Shown here: positions 1 to 5,313 of the stretch, piece after piece
Position numbering within the stretch: position 1 is the first letter of the stretch
How the letters are laid out: each line of letters opens with the position of its first letter
Origin: DRVV01 sp964487415
GTDB lineage: Archaea; Thermoproteota; Bathyarchaeia; Bathyarchaeales; Bathycorpusculaceae
Assembly (NCBI GenBank): GCA_964487415.1
Contig: CAZAPQ010000096.1
Coordinates: 1-5,313 of the forward strand
Length of the DNA stretch: 5,313 nt
Direction of reading: 5' to 3'
Made by a program: the position numbers and the translations under genes
The notes under the pieces: model-generated
Databases searched by the model: none
Told to the model about the DNA's origin: nothing
What the model saw: only the letters and a program-made list of their open reading frames with translations

Positions 1-588
1 AAGCGCTGAGTTTTCGTCGTCTATGCTTGATGTGGGCTCGTCGGCGAGGATTATTTTTGGATTATTCGCCAGGGCCCTTATTATGGCGATGCGCTGTTTC
101 TCTCCTCCGCTTAGGGTTTCAGGAAACCTTCTTGAAAGGCCTGTAAGCCCAAAATGTTCTAGAAGCTCCAGCGCTCTTTCCGCCCTTTCAACCTTGCCAA
201 CCCCAGCCAACGCCATGGGGAGCTCTATATTCTCCAGAACCGTCAGGGAGGGTAGGAGGTTGAAGAATTGAAAGACAAAGCCTATGCTGTTAAGCCTCAG
301 CATGGACCGTTCTTTGTCGCTTAGACCATTAACCTCCCTACCAAAAAGTTTCACCTCTCCCCTATCCGGGTTTTCCAGCAACCCGATAATTTTAAGCAGG
401 GTGGTTTTCCCAACGCCTGATTTTCCCCTTATGCTGATAAAATCGCCCTCTTCAACGGTAAGGTCTAAATCTTTTAGAATGCATGTCGCGCCATAACTCT
501 TCCATACATGGGAAAGTTCTATCAATAGCCATGAGCACCAGTTTTTGTTTTCACTTTTGACATGTAAAAGCCTCTGTTTATTAAACAT
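1..588 (-). CDS. ABC transporter ATP-binding protein, LolD/MacB type (C-terminus beyond window)
   Basis: Nucleotide-binding subunit that would drive an FtsX/MacB-type ABC transporter by ATP hydrolysis on the cytoplasmic membrane face. My translation from the ATG at 588 gives 196 residues. A-loop region VWKSYG (28-33), Walker A GKSGVGKT (55-62), Q-loop glutamine in FVFQ (Q107), signature LSGGEKQR (159-166), Walker B IILADEP (179-185, catalytic Glu184) and a D-loop SSID (187-190) follow in normal order. The H-loop and the last few dozen residues lie past base 1. The spacing FFNLLPSLTVLENIELPM after the Q-loop is typical of the LolD/MacB branch. It follows the GT-C-like gene by 10 bp and is probably cotranscribed with it; the partner permease is two genes upstream. 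The start is uncertain: the ATG at 588 has no visible Shine-Dalgarno and adds about 21 residues unusual for the family, while an in-frame TTG at 525 gives the customary N-terminus (IELSHVWKSYG) and has GGTG 10 bp upstream. Family assignment is firm; substrate unknown. Confidence 0.93.
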   Translation of the reverse strand, partial: MFNKQRLLHVKSENKNWCSWLLIELSHVWKSYGATCILKDLDLTVEEGDFISIRGKSGVGKTTLLKIIGLLENPDRGEVKLFGREVNGLSDKERSMLRLNSIGFVFQFFNLLPSLTVLENIELPMALAGVGKVERAERALELLEHFGLTGLSRRFPETLSGGEKQRIAIIRALANNPKIILADEPTSSIDDENSAL

Positions 589-598
589 TTCATAGAGA

Positions 599-2206
599 TC
601 AATGGTGAACGTTTACAAAGCCGTTGGAATAAACTTGATCCATGATCGAAACCCTTTGAGTCCAGTTTTCAGGAAGGTCGGCGCTATAGCCTCCATAAAC
701 CACATAGCCATTCTCCATCATGCGATTATACGTGATTAGAACATGCGGCCTTGCACCCTCGCCGTAGAGGTATCTAAGACCTTGAAGGACATCAACATCC
801 ACGCGGAAATACTCCTTAATAAGGTACTGGAACTTCACATCCCCAGCTATATGACCGCTAGCCAACGGCAGGAGCCATTCCGCAGCCCTAAATTCCGCCC
901 TTGTATAAAGCCAGAAATATCCAAGATAACGCTCCTGCAAGACCACAGAAGCGTAAACCGCATAAATGTTTGAAGCCCCTATTGTTAAAATTAGGGCGCC
1001 CGCCATAATCCTAGACAGCCTGGTCATCTTATGATCTTTATATGCTGAGGCAAGGCGATGAATGCCGAAAGCGCATAGGATAGCCAGCGGAACTGTTAGC
1101 AAGTTTAGGGTTCTATAGGCTAGGGTAAACCCGAAGGGAGAATCGCCAAAGATGGCATATGCCTTAAGCCCTAAAAGCGTTGCAAGCCAGAAAATAGGTG
1201 CTAAACGGTTTTTCCCATCCATCTTTGCAGTTTCGCCTATACCAAGCACCAGAAGGGGAGAAGCCACAATAAAGGGGATGGCATATAGCACATATCGGCT
1301 GGGCAATACGGGCGCTCCCGGGATTATGACCCTTCCAGTGCACATGAAAGCCGTAAAGGATACTATAACAACTGAGGCGAAGCATAAAATGGAGGTTCTT
1401 GCCCGGGAGGGGCGTGGATTCTTTAGGACGTAGTAGCTGGCAACAGCAAATGTGACAACCTGGTATGAAATGGCTGAAAGCAAATCGCTGAACGTTAAAA
1501 ACCCTTTAACTTTCAACCCATTATATGCGTAAACTCCAAAGTATAAGGCAACGGCAAAAGTCAAAATGGAGAGGGGTATAAAGCCCATTCTGCCCATGGT
1601 GAAACCCCTTTTGAAACTGTTCAACAAGTCAGCCAGCGTTAGGCTCGCCAGAAAAGCTAGAGCAACCAGCGCCAGTAAATGATGGGACATAACCAAGGCC
1701 GCAGAGGCGACGGCAAAAAGCGCAATTTCCCTCCATTTCTCATGCCTTATAGCCAAAAGTATAGCCAGCAAATAAATGGGTGTAGCATATGTTTCTTTTG
1801 TAACGCCTGCGGTGAAAAGAACATTAGGGTACGCCACTGCAAGTATGAAGGAAGCGAAAAGGGCCAGCTCATGATTTTTGCTTATTTTAGCTACAATAGC
1901 GTAGAAAATTATGATGGCAATGGCCCCAGCCGCTGGAATTCCCACTGCCATAGCATTCATGACGTTAAGCCCGGTGGCATATGAGAGAACTGCCCCGAAG
2001 AGGCTGTTGGCTGGCCAGTAACTGTGGTAACCGTCGAAAATTGTATGGTTGTCCAGGCTTATCGGCGAGTATTTCATTAAGCCTTCAGCGTTCCTGATGG
2101 AACCCCAGCCATCTGTAGAGTACGGCAACCCACTTACAAGCGTGGGATAAAGCCTTAACGCAAGGGCTATGAAGAAGATCAAGGGGATATAAGCATATTT
2201 TTTCAT
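599..2206 (-). CDS. Polytopic membrane protein, probable GT-C-fold glycosyltransferase
   Basis: 535-residue integral membrane protein with about 12-14 hydrophobic segments between residues 5 and 422, then a soluble tail of about 110 residues (425-535). The layout fits GT-C enzymes (PMT/ArnT/STT3-like), which transfer a sugar from a polyprenyl-phosphate carrier at the outer membrane face. After TM1 comes an extracytoplasmic loop with YSTDGWG (Asp32), where GT-C enzymes carry a catalytic acidic residue, followed by DNHTIFDGYHSYWPANSLF (52-70). KETYATP (137-143), SHH (174-176) and YRTLNLLTVPLA (364-375) before a late TM resemble conserved patches in archaeal GT-C-like proteins. The tail has an AAEWLLPL...AGDVKFQYLIKEYF pattern (441-467). 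The ATG lies in an ATGA overlap with the upstream permease stop, so translational coupling is likely; a weak GGAAG precedes it. The stop is TGA at 601-599. I see no STT3 WWD motif, so it is not an obvious AglB. Membrane topology is clear; the glycosyltransferase role is inferred, and a polysaccharide-related membrane protein of another kind remains possible. Confidence 0.75.
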   Translation of the reverse strand: MKKYAYIPLIFFIALALRLYPTLVSGLPYSTDGWGSIRNAEGLMKYSPISLDNHTIFDGYHSYWPANSLFGAVLSYATGLNVMNAMAVGIPAAGAIAIIIFYAIVAKISKNHELALFASFILAVAYPNVLFTAGVTKETYATPIYLLAILLAIRHEKWREIALFAVASAALVMSHHLLALVALAFLASLTLADLLNSFKRGFTMGRMGFIPLSILTFAVALYFGVYAYNGLKVKGFLTFSDLLSAISYQVVTFAVASYYVLKNPRPSRARTSILCFASVVIVSFTAFMCTGRVIIPGAPVLPSRYVLYAIPFIVASPLLVLGIGETAKMDGKNRLAPIFWLATLLGLKAYAIFGDSPFGFTLAYRTLNLLTVPLAILCAFGIHRLASAYKDHKMTRLSRIMAGALILTIGASNIYAVYASVVLQERYLGYFWLYTRAEFRAAEWLLPLASGHIAGDVKFQYLIKEYFRVDVDVLQGLRYLYGEGARPHVLITYNRMMENGYVVYGGYSADLPENWTQRVSIMDQVYSNGFVNVHH

Positions 2207-3393
2207 GGCTCAACTTCCATTCTTAGAACGGTTACGGAAACTAATGCGATGATCAAAATAAGGTCTAGCGCCGCGACGGCTGGGTCTATTTGTAGGGTAA
2301 GCATATGGGAGAAAAGCTCGGGGCTGCCGTAACGCTGAATCAGCATCAATATTGCGGCGGCAAACGCCACGCCAGAAAGCGAAGCCAAAATAGACCATGG
2401 AAGAAGCCTTATCAAAAGGTCCCTTTTTAGCAGCCTTTTCGACATTCCAAGGGACCGTAAGATGCTTATTTCGCCTCTGTGATGGATTATTAATGTTTTT
2501 GCGGCTGAAGCTACGCTTAGGCTTGAGAAGAATAGGACTGTAATTGAGAAGACTAAAAGCGTCTCCCTTGTCACGCCATATCTGCTTATATAGCTTTCCA
2601 TGAACCTCTGGGATTGGCTGACCCCTATGTTCTCAATTCTGAACCGTATAATAGTCCTAGGCGTAATTGTCTCCTCCAACGGTTTACTTGGCTCCTTAGG
2701 CTGGGCTGGAGGCGGTGCCGAAGCCTGTTCATAGGCTTTGGCTATCTCCTCAAAGATTCCAGACGCTGCTTCCAAATGATCCAATTTAACCCTTATGAGG
2801 GTTACATGGTTATAGTCAGTTCCGCGAAGCCACTGTCCAATGTAGATTGGCACGATGACCTCATCATCCATGGGTGATTTTGACTCAAATATGCCTTTAA
2901 CATTCAGTTCCATGTAACGGTCTGCCAGAACCCCGTAAACCATGACTCTATCGTTCGTTTTCAAGCCAATTTTTTCGGCAACATTCCTCCCAATAATGAC
3001 GGAGTTGAAGTCGCCTAGCCTAAGCATTTCCCCCTCAAGGATGGTGAGCTGGTTAAGCTTTAAGAATTCCTCTGGAACGACCCCCCTCAGGAAAAGGGCT
3101 TCAGAATTTATTATGCATGGAACCAGCACCTCGGGACTGCTGGCTAATACCCCGTCAACCGTAGCTATTTTATCAGCCAAGTATGCTGGAACAAGCCCTG
3201 TAAAGGGGGTGCTGCTTTTCCTATCGTAGACGGCTATGATGTTATCACCTCCACCTAAGTACGCGGCGAAACCATTGTAGGAGCTTAGGAGGCTGGTGGC
3301 TGTTATGGAAAACACCATGGAGGCCGCTGATAGTATGAGGAAAAGCGTTAAAACATTTCCCCTCTTTAGATAATTGAAACCTGTAAGTTCCAA
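2203..3393 (-). CDS. ABC transporter permease, FtsX/MacB type
   Basis: 396-residue permease of the MacB/FtsX family. Order: TM1 about residues 14-36, a large extracytoplasmic MacB-core-like domain (about 37-275), TM2 (278-301), a cytoplasmic coupling segment with RGEISILRSLGMSKRLL (306-322), TM3 (328-352) and TM4 (371-391). The coupling motif EI.ILRSLGMSKR is diagnostic for this family and contacts the ATPase. The ectodomain shows the usual IIGRNVAEKIGLKTNDRV (133-150) segment and a proline-rich stretch SAPPPAQPKEPSKPLEE (225-241). Members work as dimers with a LolD-like ATPase, here the gene ending the operon. The start is TTG at 3393; the codon before it is an in-frame TAA, so no longer start exists, and GGGG at 3404-3401 lies 7 bp upstream as a weak ribosome site. 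The next ATG is residue 26, inside TM1. The TGA stop overlaps the downstream ATG. Family is secure; whether it exports a lipid, peptide or glycan, or acts as a mechanotransmitter, cannot be seen. Confidence 0.92.
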   Translation of the reverse strand: MELTGFNYLKRGNVLTLFLILSAASMVFSITATSLLSSYNGFAAYLGGGDNIIAVYDRKSSTPFTGLVPAYLADKIATVDGVLASSPEVLVPCIINSEALFLRGVVPEEFLKLNQLTILEGEMLRLGDFNSVIIGRNVAEKIGLKTNDRVMVYGVLADRYMELNVKGIFESKSPMDDEVIVPIYIGQWLRGTDYNHVTLIRVKLDHLEAASGIFEEIAKAYEQASAPPPAQPKEPSKPLEETITPRTIIRFRIENIGVSQSQRFMESYISRYGVTRETLLVFSITVLFFSSLSVASAAKTLIIHHRGEISILRSLGMSKRLLKRDLLIRLLPWSILASLSGVAFAAAILMLIQRYGSPELFSHMLTLQIDPAVAALDLILIIALVSVTVLRMEVEP

Positions 3394-3423
3394 TTATAGG
3401 CCCCATGAGGTCTGCATGTCTTC

Positions 3424-3439
3424 AGGATTAAAGGATTAA
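3424..3439. repeat. Tandem 8-bp direct repeat, AGGATTAA x2
   Basis: AGGATTAA at 3424-3431 is followed immediately by an identical copy at 3432-3439. The second copy runs into an imperfect palindrome, GGATTAATTATCC (3433-3445). The pair lies between the putative minus-strand TATA box and the predicted start of transcription, where an archaeal repressor would block polymerase recruitment. It may be an operator; no regulator gene is visible in the window. Confidence 0.45.
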
Positions 3440-3445
3440 TTATCC

Positions 3446-3453
3446 ATATTAAA
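3446..3453 (-). promoter_or_regulatory. Putative TATA box for the minus-strand operon
   Basis: On the minus strand bases 3453-3446 read TTTAATAT, close to the archaeal TATA consensus. Placed about 26 bp downstream, transcription would start near 3423, leaving a leader of about 30 bases before the TTG start at 3393, which leaves room for the weak GGGG ribosome site. No strong BRE is seen upstream. The region is AT-rich, so chance matches are possible. Confidence 0.5.
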
Positions 3454-3520
3454 TGTATCGTGTTTATGTCGTATTTTTGTTGAACAAGTTGCCTTTTGTA
3501 GGTTTGTTGTACAGATGCCG

Positions 3521-3537
3521 GAAAAAGTATATTAAAT
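3521..3537 (+). promoter_or_regulatory. Putative BRE + TATA box for the plus-strand gene pair
   Basis: GAAAAA (3521-3526) resembles the purine-rich archaeal BRE and is followed by G and TATATTAAAT (3528-3537), a good TATA element. With the usual spacing, transcription would begin around 3556-3560, giving a leader of about 30 bases that contains TGAGG at 3575-3579 as ribosome site for the ATG at 3590. The BRE, TATA and Shine-Dalgarno spacings agree with each other, which supports the call. Confidence 0.6.
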
Positions 3538-3589
3538 ATGAATATAGAATACGGCTTGAGGATCAATTACCTGATGAGGCGTAGAACAA

Positions 3590-3892
3590 ATGGCGAATTG
3601 TAGAGCCCTCCAGCAGGTGGAAAGCCTTAAAGAGGAGGAGGGCTACGCCACTGTCTGTGTAACCTTCAAACCTGAAGATGTTCCGGCTGGTTTTCTGCGG
3701 AGGGTCTTGTCCATTGCAGCTTCTAAAATTGGAAACGGCAACGTGGGATTGGCCTCCCATGTCATGGTCATCGTGAATGTCGCGTTCAAGGGGCATGTTG
3801 GACATCTTTCTTCTGATGTGCTTCTTTTGAAAAGCCCCAAAGTGCTTTTGGTGAACTGTGCTGGGGAGGAGGGGACGCGTGAATATAGGTGA
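3590..3892 (+). CDS. Small hypothetical protein, 100 residues
   Basis: Unrecognised. The protein has no signal peptide or clear membrane helix. It begins with a charged helix-like stretch (RALQQVESLKEEEG, 5-18), then VCVTFKPEDVP (22-32), an amphipathic segment FLRRVLSIAASKIG (35-48), and two hydrophobic beta-like strands, HVMVIVNVAF (57-66) and KVLLVNC (84-90), ending in a charged tail. This looks like a small cytosolic alpha/beta domain. The ATG at 3590 is the first possible start after an in-frame TGA at 3575 and has TGAGG 10 bp upstream with a promoter further up. The stop overlaps the next gene's GTG (GTGA), which suggests one transcript and perhaps partner proteins. Two minus-strand frames overlap it, but their translations look like antisense shadows. 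The coding call rests on promoter, ribosome site and overlap, not homology. Confidence 0.62.
   Translation: MANCRALQQVESLKEEEGYATVCVTFKPEDVPAGFLRRVLSIAASKIGNGNVGLASHVMVIVNVAFKGHVGHLSSDVLLLKSPKVLLVNCAGEEGTREYR
3865..3874 (+). promoter_or_regulatory. Shine-Dalgarno-like GGAGGAGGGG upstream of the GTG at 3889
   Basis: A purine run holding GGAGG twice sits inside the end of the 100-residue gene, 14 bp before the GTG start of the membrane protein. The spacing is longer than ideal, so reinitiation through the GTGA overlap may matter as much. Confidence 0.45.
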
Positions 3893-4425
3893 AGCAGAAT
3901 CGGAATGGCCGATTTTCGCCCGAATTCAAACTTTTTATTTTTAGCATCTTTTACGGCCTGCTCTTCATAAACTATATCGACCTTGTTGTTCCTGGCTCTA
4001 ATGTGCCTGGCTATCATGCTTGGCTTGCTGTTGCCTACTTCATCTCTTTCGTGCCGCTGCTTTTCCTCTGGGGCTTAAGCAAGTGGAAGCTTGTTTTAAG
4101 CTTAGGTTTAACAGCAAGTCTGATGAACGACCTTTTCTATTATCCCATCAGCCTAATATTGTTTGGAAAGGCTCCGGATCTTTATGAGTGGTATCTGTTT
4201 CAGCTGGGCTTTAAGGGGTTAACCCGCGCCTGGACTTTCAACGCCGGCATCTTCACATTGCCCGTAACCTCAATTCTGATGGGAGCAAGCATATACATTA
4301 GGATAATGCTGGTGACAATACTGTCCCTAGGGTTTAGGCCTCCACTGCCAGGCTATTGGATTACAGTTAAGCCAAGGGAACTCTTATCAAGGCTTGGACG
4401 CCTCATTCTTGGAGCCCGCGGATAG
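3889..4425 (+). CDS. Hypothetical four-helix integral membrane protein
   Basis: 178-residue protein of unknown function. The N-terminus is short and basic (MKQNRNGRFSPEFK). Hydrophobic segments lie at about 14-34, 44-63, 67-93 and 118-148. A basic C-terminal tail (about 160-178, KPRELLSRLGRLILG) is probably cytoplasmic and amphipathic. Polar or aromatic residues sit within or beside the helices: NYIDL (28-32), MNDLFYYP (79-86), and between TM3 and TM4 LYEWYLFQLGFKGLTRAWTF (98-117), which may lie on the membrane surface. There is no transporter or enzyme motif I can name. The GTG start directly follows an in-frame TAG and is the only reasonable start, since the next Met is residue 79. The gene overlaps the preceding small gene by GTGA, so the two probably act together. 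It ends 25 bp from the oppositely oriented surface-protein gene. The membrane topology and coding status look solid; function is unknown. Confidence 0.85.
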   Translation: MKQNRNGRFSPEFKLFIFSIFYGLLFINYIDLVVPGSNVPGYHAWLAVAYFISFVPLLFLWGLSKWKLVLSLGLTASLMNDLFYYPISLILFGKAPDLYEWYLFQLGFKGLTRAWTFNAGIFTLPVTSILMGASIYIRIMLVTILSLGFRPPLPGYWITVKPRELLSRLGRLILGARG

Positions 4426-4450
4426 ATCAAGGACTGTTTAAGCCCTATTA
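4426..4450. other. Convergent gene junction
   Basis: Only 25 bp separate the TAG stop of the plus-strand membrane protein from the TAG stop of the minus-strand surface protein. No stem-loop or oligo-T terminator is present inside it. The only nearby T tract on the plus strand is TTTTT at 4469-4473, already within the opposing gene, so transcripts probably overlap at their 3' ends. Confidence 0.6.
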
Positions 4451-4873
4451 CTAGCCCTTAATAATCCATTTTTGACGGAAAAGCAGGTTCTGGCTTACAG
4501 TCTCCTCATCCTTGTAGACTTCTAGGGTCACCTCTAATGTGCCCTGCTCCGGGCTTGTAAGGGCTATGGTATAGTAGAAAATGCCGCCTGGAGGCACGTT
4601 TAATATTATTCCCTCATCGAGGGTCGGCTCTGCTGTTAGGTTGCAGATAACCCTGTAAGTATAGTTAGCCGTATTCGCACCGATATTTTTCAGGTTGAAA
4701 TATATTGTTGGGCTTCCCTCAGCCTCTATTAGACCAGCTTCAACCGACCGAACTTCCGTGGACTGGCTTAACTGCCGATAAAGGGACAAGATCATTAAGG
4801 CTAGGAGCGCCGCAATAATTATGAACAGAAGCGCCGTGAGCTTCCTTGCGCTAATGCGTGATTTTTGACCCAT
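4451..4873 (-). CDS. Signal-anchored protein with Ig-like (CARDB/DUF1616-like) beta domain
   Basis: 140 residues: a basic N-terminus (MGQKSRISARK), one hydrophobic segment (about 12-32) that is either a signal anchor or signal peptide, then a beta-rich domain of about 100 residues outside the cell. The pattern IYFNLKNIGANTANYTYRV (57-75), then LNVPPGGIFYYTIAL (91-105) and GTLEVTLEVYKDEETV (111-126), fits Ig-like beta sandwiches such as CARDB or the DUF1616 repeat, often used for surface adhesion or assembly. Two N-glycosylation sequons are present, N70-Y-T and N78-L-T. The ATG at 4873 has GAGG at 4884-4881, 7 bp upstream, a well-placed ribosome site inside the end of the previous gene, with which it overlaps by 23 bp. 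No catalytic motif is seen. Domain assignment is by pattern only and could be a relative of either family. Confidence 0.8.
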   Translation of the reverse strand: MGQKSRISARKLTALLFIIIAALLALMILSLYRQLSQSTEVRSVEAGLIEAEGSPTIYFNLKNIGANTANYTYRVICNLTAEPTLDEGIILNVPPGGIFYYTIALTSPEQGTLEVTLEVYKDEETVSQNLLFRQKWIIKG

Positions 4874-5313
4874 GGATCATCCTCGTGTGCTTGCTAATGT
4901 ATAGGTATATTGCTATTAGGGGTAATGTCAGGATTAGGATGCCCATGGGGAGGTCGGGTATGTCGCCCTGTAGGGTCCATGTGGCTCCGCCTGTGCTTGG
5001 GCATCGGTCATTGGGCTGTGAGACTCCTCCACCGGGCCATCCGTTACCGTTGGCTGTTGCCAACGCATAAATATCTGACACAAGGTTGCCCCGGGCGCCT
5101 AGATCGTAGAGGCGTTGCTTTTTTATTATGAATTTTACTGATCCAGGGCTTGTTAATGTGGCGTTTGTTAAGGCAAAGCCTATGTTTCCGTTGGCTGAGG
5201 TGTATGTGGTTCCCGAAGTTAGGCCCATTCGGAGATAGTATTCGGCTGAGCTCCATGAGCCTCCACTTGCTAATTTGTAGTATAGGCTGCATGTGCCAAT
5301 TCTAATGGTTATT
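4851..5313 (-). CDS. Secreted beta-rich surface protein with C-terminal membrane anchor (N-terminus beyond window)
   Basis: C-terminal fragment; the frame is open from the window edge (first full codon at 5312) through 153 residues to a TAG at 4853-4851, so the gene starts outside. An internal Met (codon at 5228) is not the start, because the open frame continues upstream with similar Ser/Gly/Tyr-rich sequence. The visible ectodomain is rich in Gly, Ser, Thr, Asn and Tyr, with strand-like stretches IGFALTNATLT (44-54) and SVKFIIKKQRLYDL (58-71), which suggests a beta-sandwich like those of adhesion or carbohydrate-binding modules. Two cysteines (residues 8 and 104) could pair; N50-A-T is a sequon. 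The C-terminus has GDIPDLPMG (116-124), a hydrophobic helix (about 124-139), then a basic tail KHTRMIHGSKITH. This motif-helix-basic arrangement resembles archaeal surface sorting signals, although the tail is longer than usual. It overlaps the next gene by 23 bp, so the two are probably cotranscribed. Substrate or partner unknown. Confidence 0.8.
   Translation of the reverse strand, partial: ITIRIGTCSLYYKLASGGSWSSAEYYLRMGLTSGTTYTSANGNIGFALTNATLTSPGSVKFIIKKQRLYDLGARGNLVSDIYALATANGNGWPGGGVSQPNDRCPSTGGATWTLQGDIPDLPMGILILTLPLIAIYLYISKHTRMIHGSKITH
4881..4884 (-). promoter_or_regulatory. Ribosome binding site GAGG for the ATG at 4873
   Basis: GAGG on the minus strand with a 7-bp spacer to the ATG at 4873. 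It lies within the coding sequence of the upstream gene and supports this ATG over the in-between ATG at 4880, which belongs to the upstream gene's frame. Confidence 0.6.

Larger units (their letters stand above)
3394..3589. other. Divergent intergenic region
   Basis: 196 bp between the divergently transcribed permease operon and the plus-strand gene pair, more AT-rich than the surrounding genes. It holds one TATA-like element per strand, about 80 bp apart, and the tandem repeat and palindrome on the operon side. The stretch from about 3455 to 3520 contains nothing I recognise. A minus-strand open frame crosses it but shows no sign of being a gene. Confidence 0.8.

Noticed and set aside
23..496. 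Two plus-strand open frames opposite the ABC ATPase
   Set aside because: The minus strand here encodes Walker A, signature and Walker B motifs in order, so these are antisense shadows.
3433..3445. GGATTAATTATCC as an intrinsic terminator or RNA element
   Set aside because: The stem is short and AT-rich, it lies beside a promoter rather than after a gene, and an operator is a more natural reading.
3366..3566. Minus-strand open frame of 66 residues across the divergent intergenic region
   Set aside because: It overlaps the putative promoters on both sides and the start of the permease, has no recognisable motif, and would place coding sequence through the TATA elements.
3643..4017. Minus-strand open frame of 124 residues opposite the plus-strand gene pair
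   Set aside because: It spans the junction of two plus-strand genes that have a promoter, a ribosome site and a GTGA overlap. Its translation is low-complexity in the way of antisense shadows (PAGTSSGLKVTQTVA), and there is no ribosome site I could justify.
4469..4473. TTTTT as a terminator for the plus-strand pair
   Set aside because: Five T residues inside the opposing gene are too short and too common in this sequence to call a terminator, although archaeal termination at such tracts is possible.
5044..5292. Minus-strand open frame of 82 residues overlapping the surface-protein fragment in another frame
   Set aside because: The chosen frame stays open to the window edge, carries an anchor helix and joins the downstream gene with a ribosome site; the alternative has none of these.

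Overview
The window reads as a piece of an archaeal chromosome, probably from a thermoproteotal (Bathyarchaeia-like) or related lineage. The evidence is BRE/TATA-type promoter elements in the one sizeable intergenic gap, Shine-Dalgarno motifs at some starts, TTG and GTG start codons, tight gene overlaps (ATGA, GTGA), and archaeal-style membrane and surface proteins. The lineage is an inference; there is no rRNA or other phylogenetic marker here. No tRNA, rRNA, CRISPR array, transposase or integrase was seen.

Layout. (1) Bases 1-3393, minus strand, read right to left: a three-gene operon. It starts at 3393 with an FtsX/MacB-type ABC permease, overlaps by ATGA a 535-residue polytopic membrane protein that looks like a GT-C-fold glycosyltransferase, and ends with a LolD/MacB-type ABC ATPase whose C-terminus lies beyond base 1. 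(2) Bases 3394-3589: a divergent promoter region with a TATA-like element on each strand, plus a tandem 8-bp repeat and a small palindrome on the operon side. (3) Bases 3590-4425, plus strand: two uncharacterised genes overlapping by GTGA, a small soluble protein and a four-helix membrane protein. (4) Bases 4426-4450: a 25-bp convergent junction. (5) Bases 4451-5313, minus strand: a signal-anchored protein with an Ig-like beta domain and, overlapping it by 23 bp, the C-terminal part of a secreted beta-rich protein with an 'IPDLP' motif before a C-terminal membrane anchor.

How the genes may work together. Nearly every protein is in, or attached to, the membrane. The permease and ATPase would form one MacB/LolD-like complex, a family that more often transmits force or extracts envelope substrates than imports solutes. 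The intervening GT-C-like enzyme suggests a link to sugar transfer from a polyprenyl-phosphate donor at the outer face of the membrane. The surface proteins to the right carry N-glycosylation sequons. A cell-envelope or glycoconjugate module is the most economical reading, but the substrate cannot be told from sequence. The plus-strand pair has no recognised function and is the least explained part of the window.
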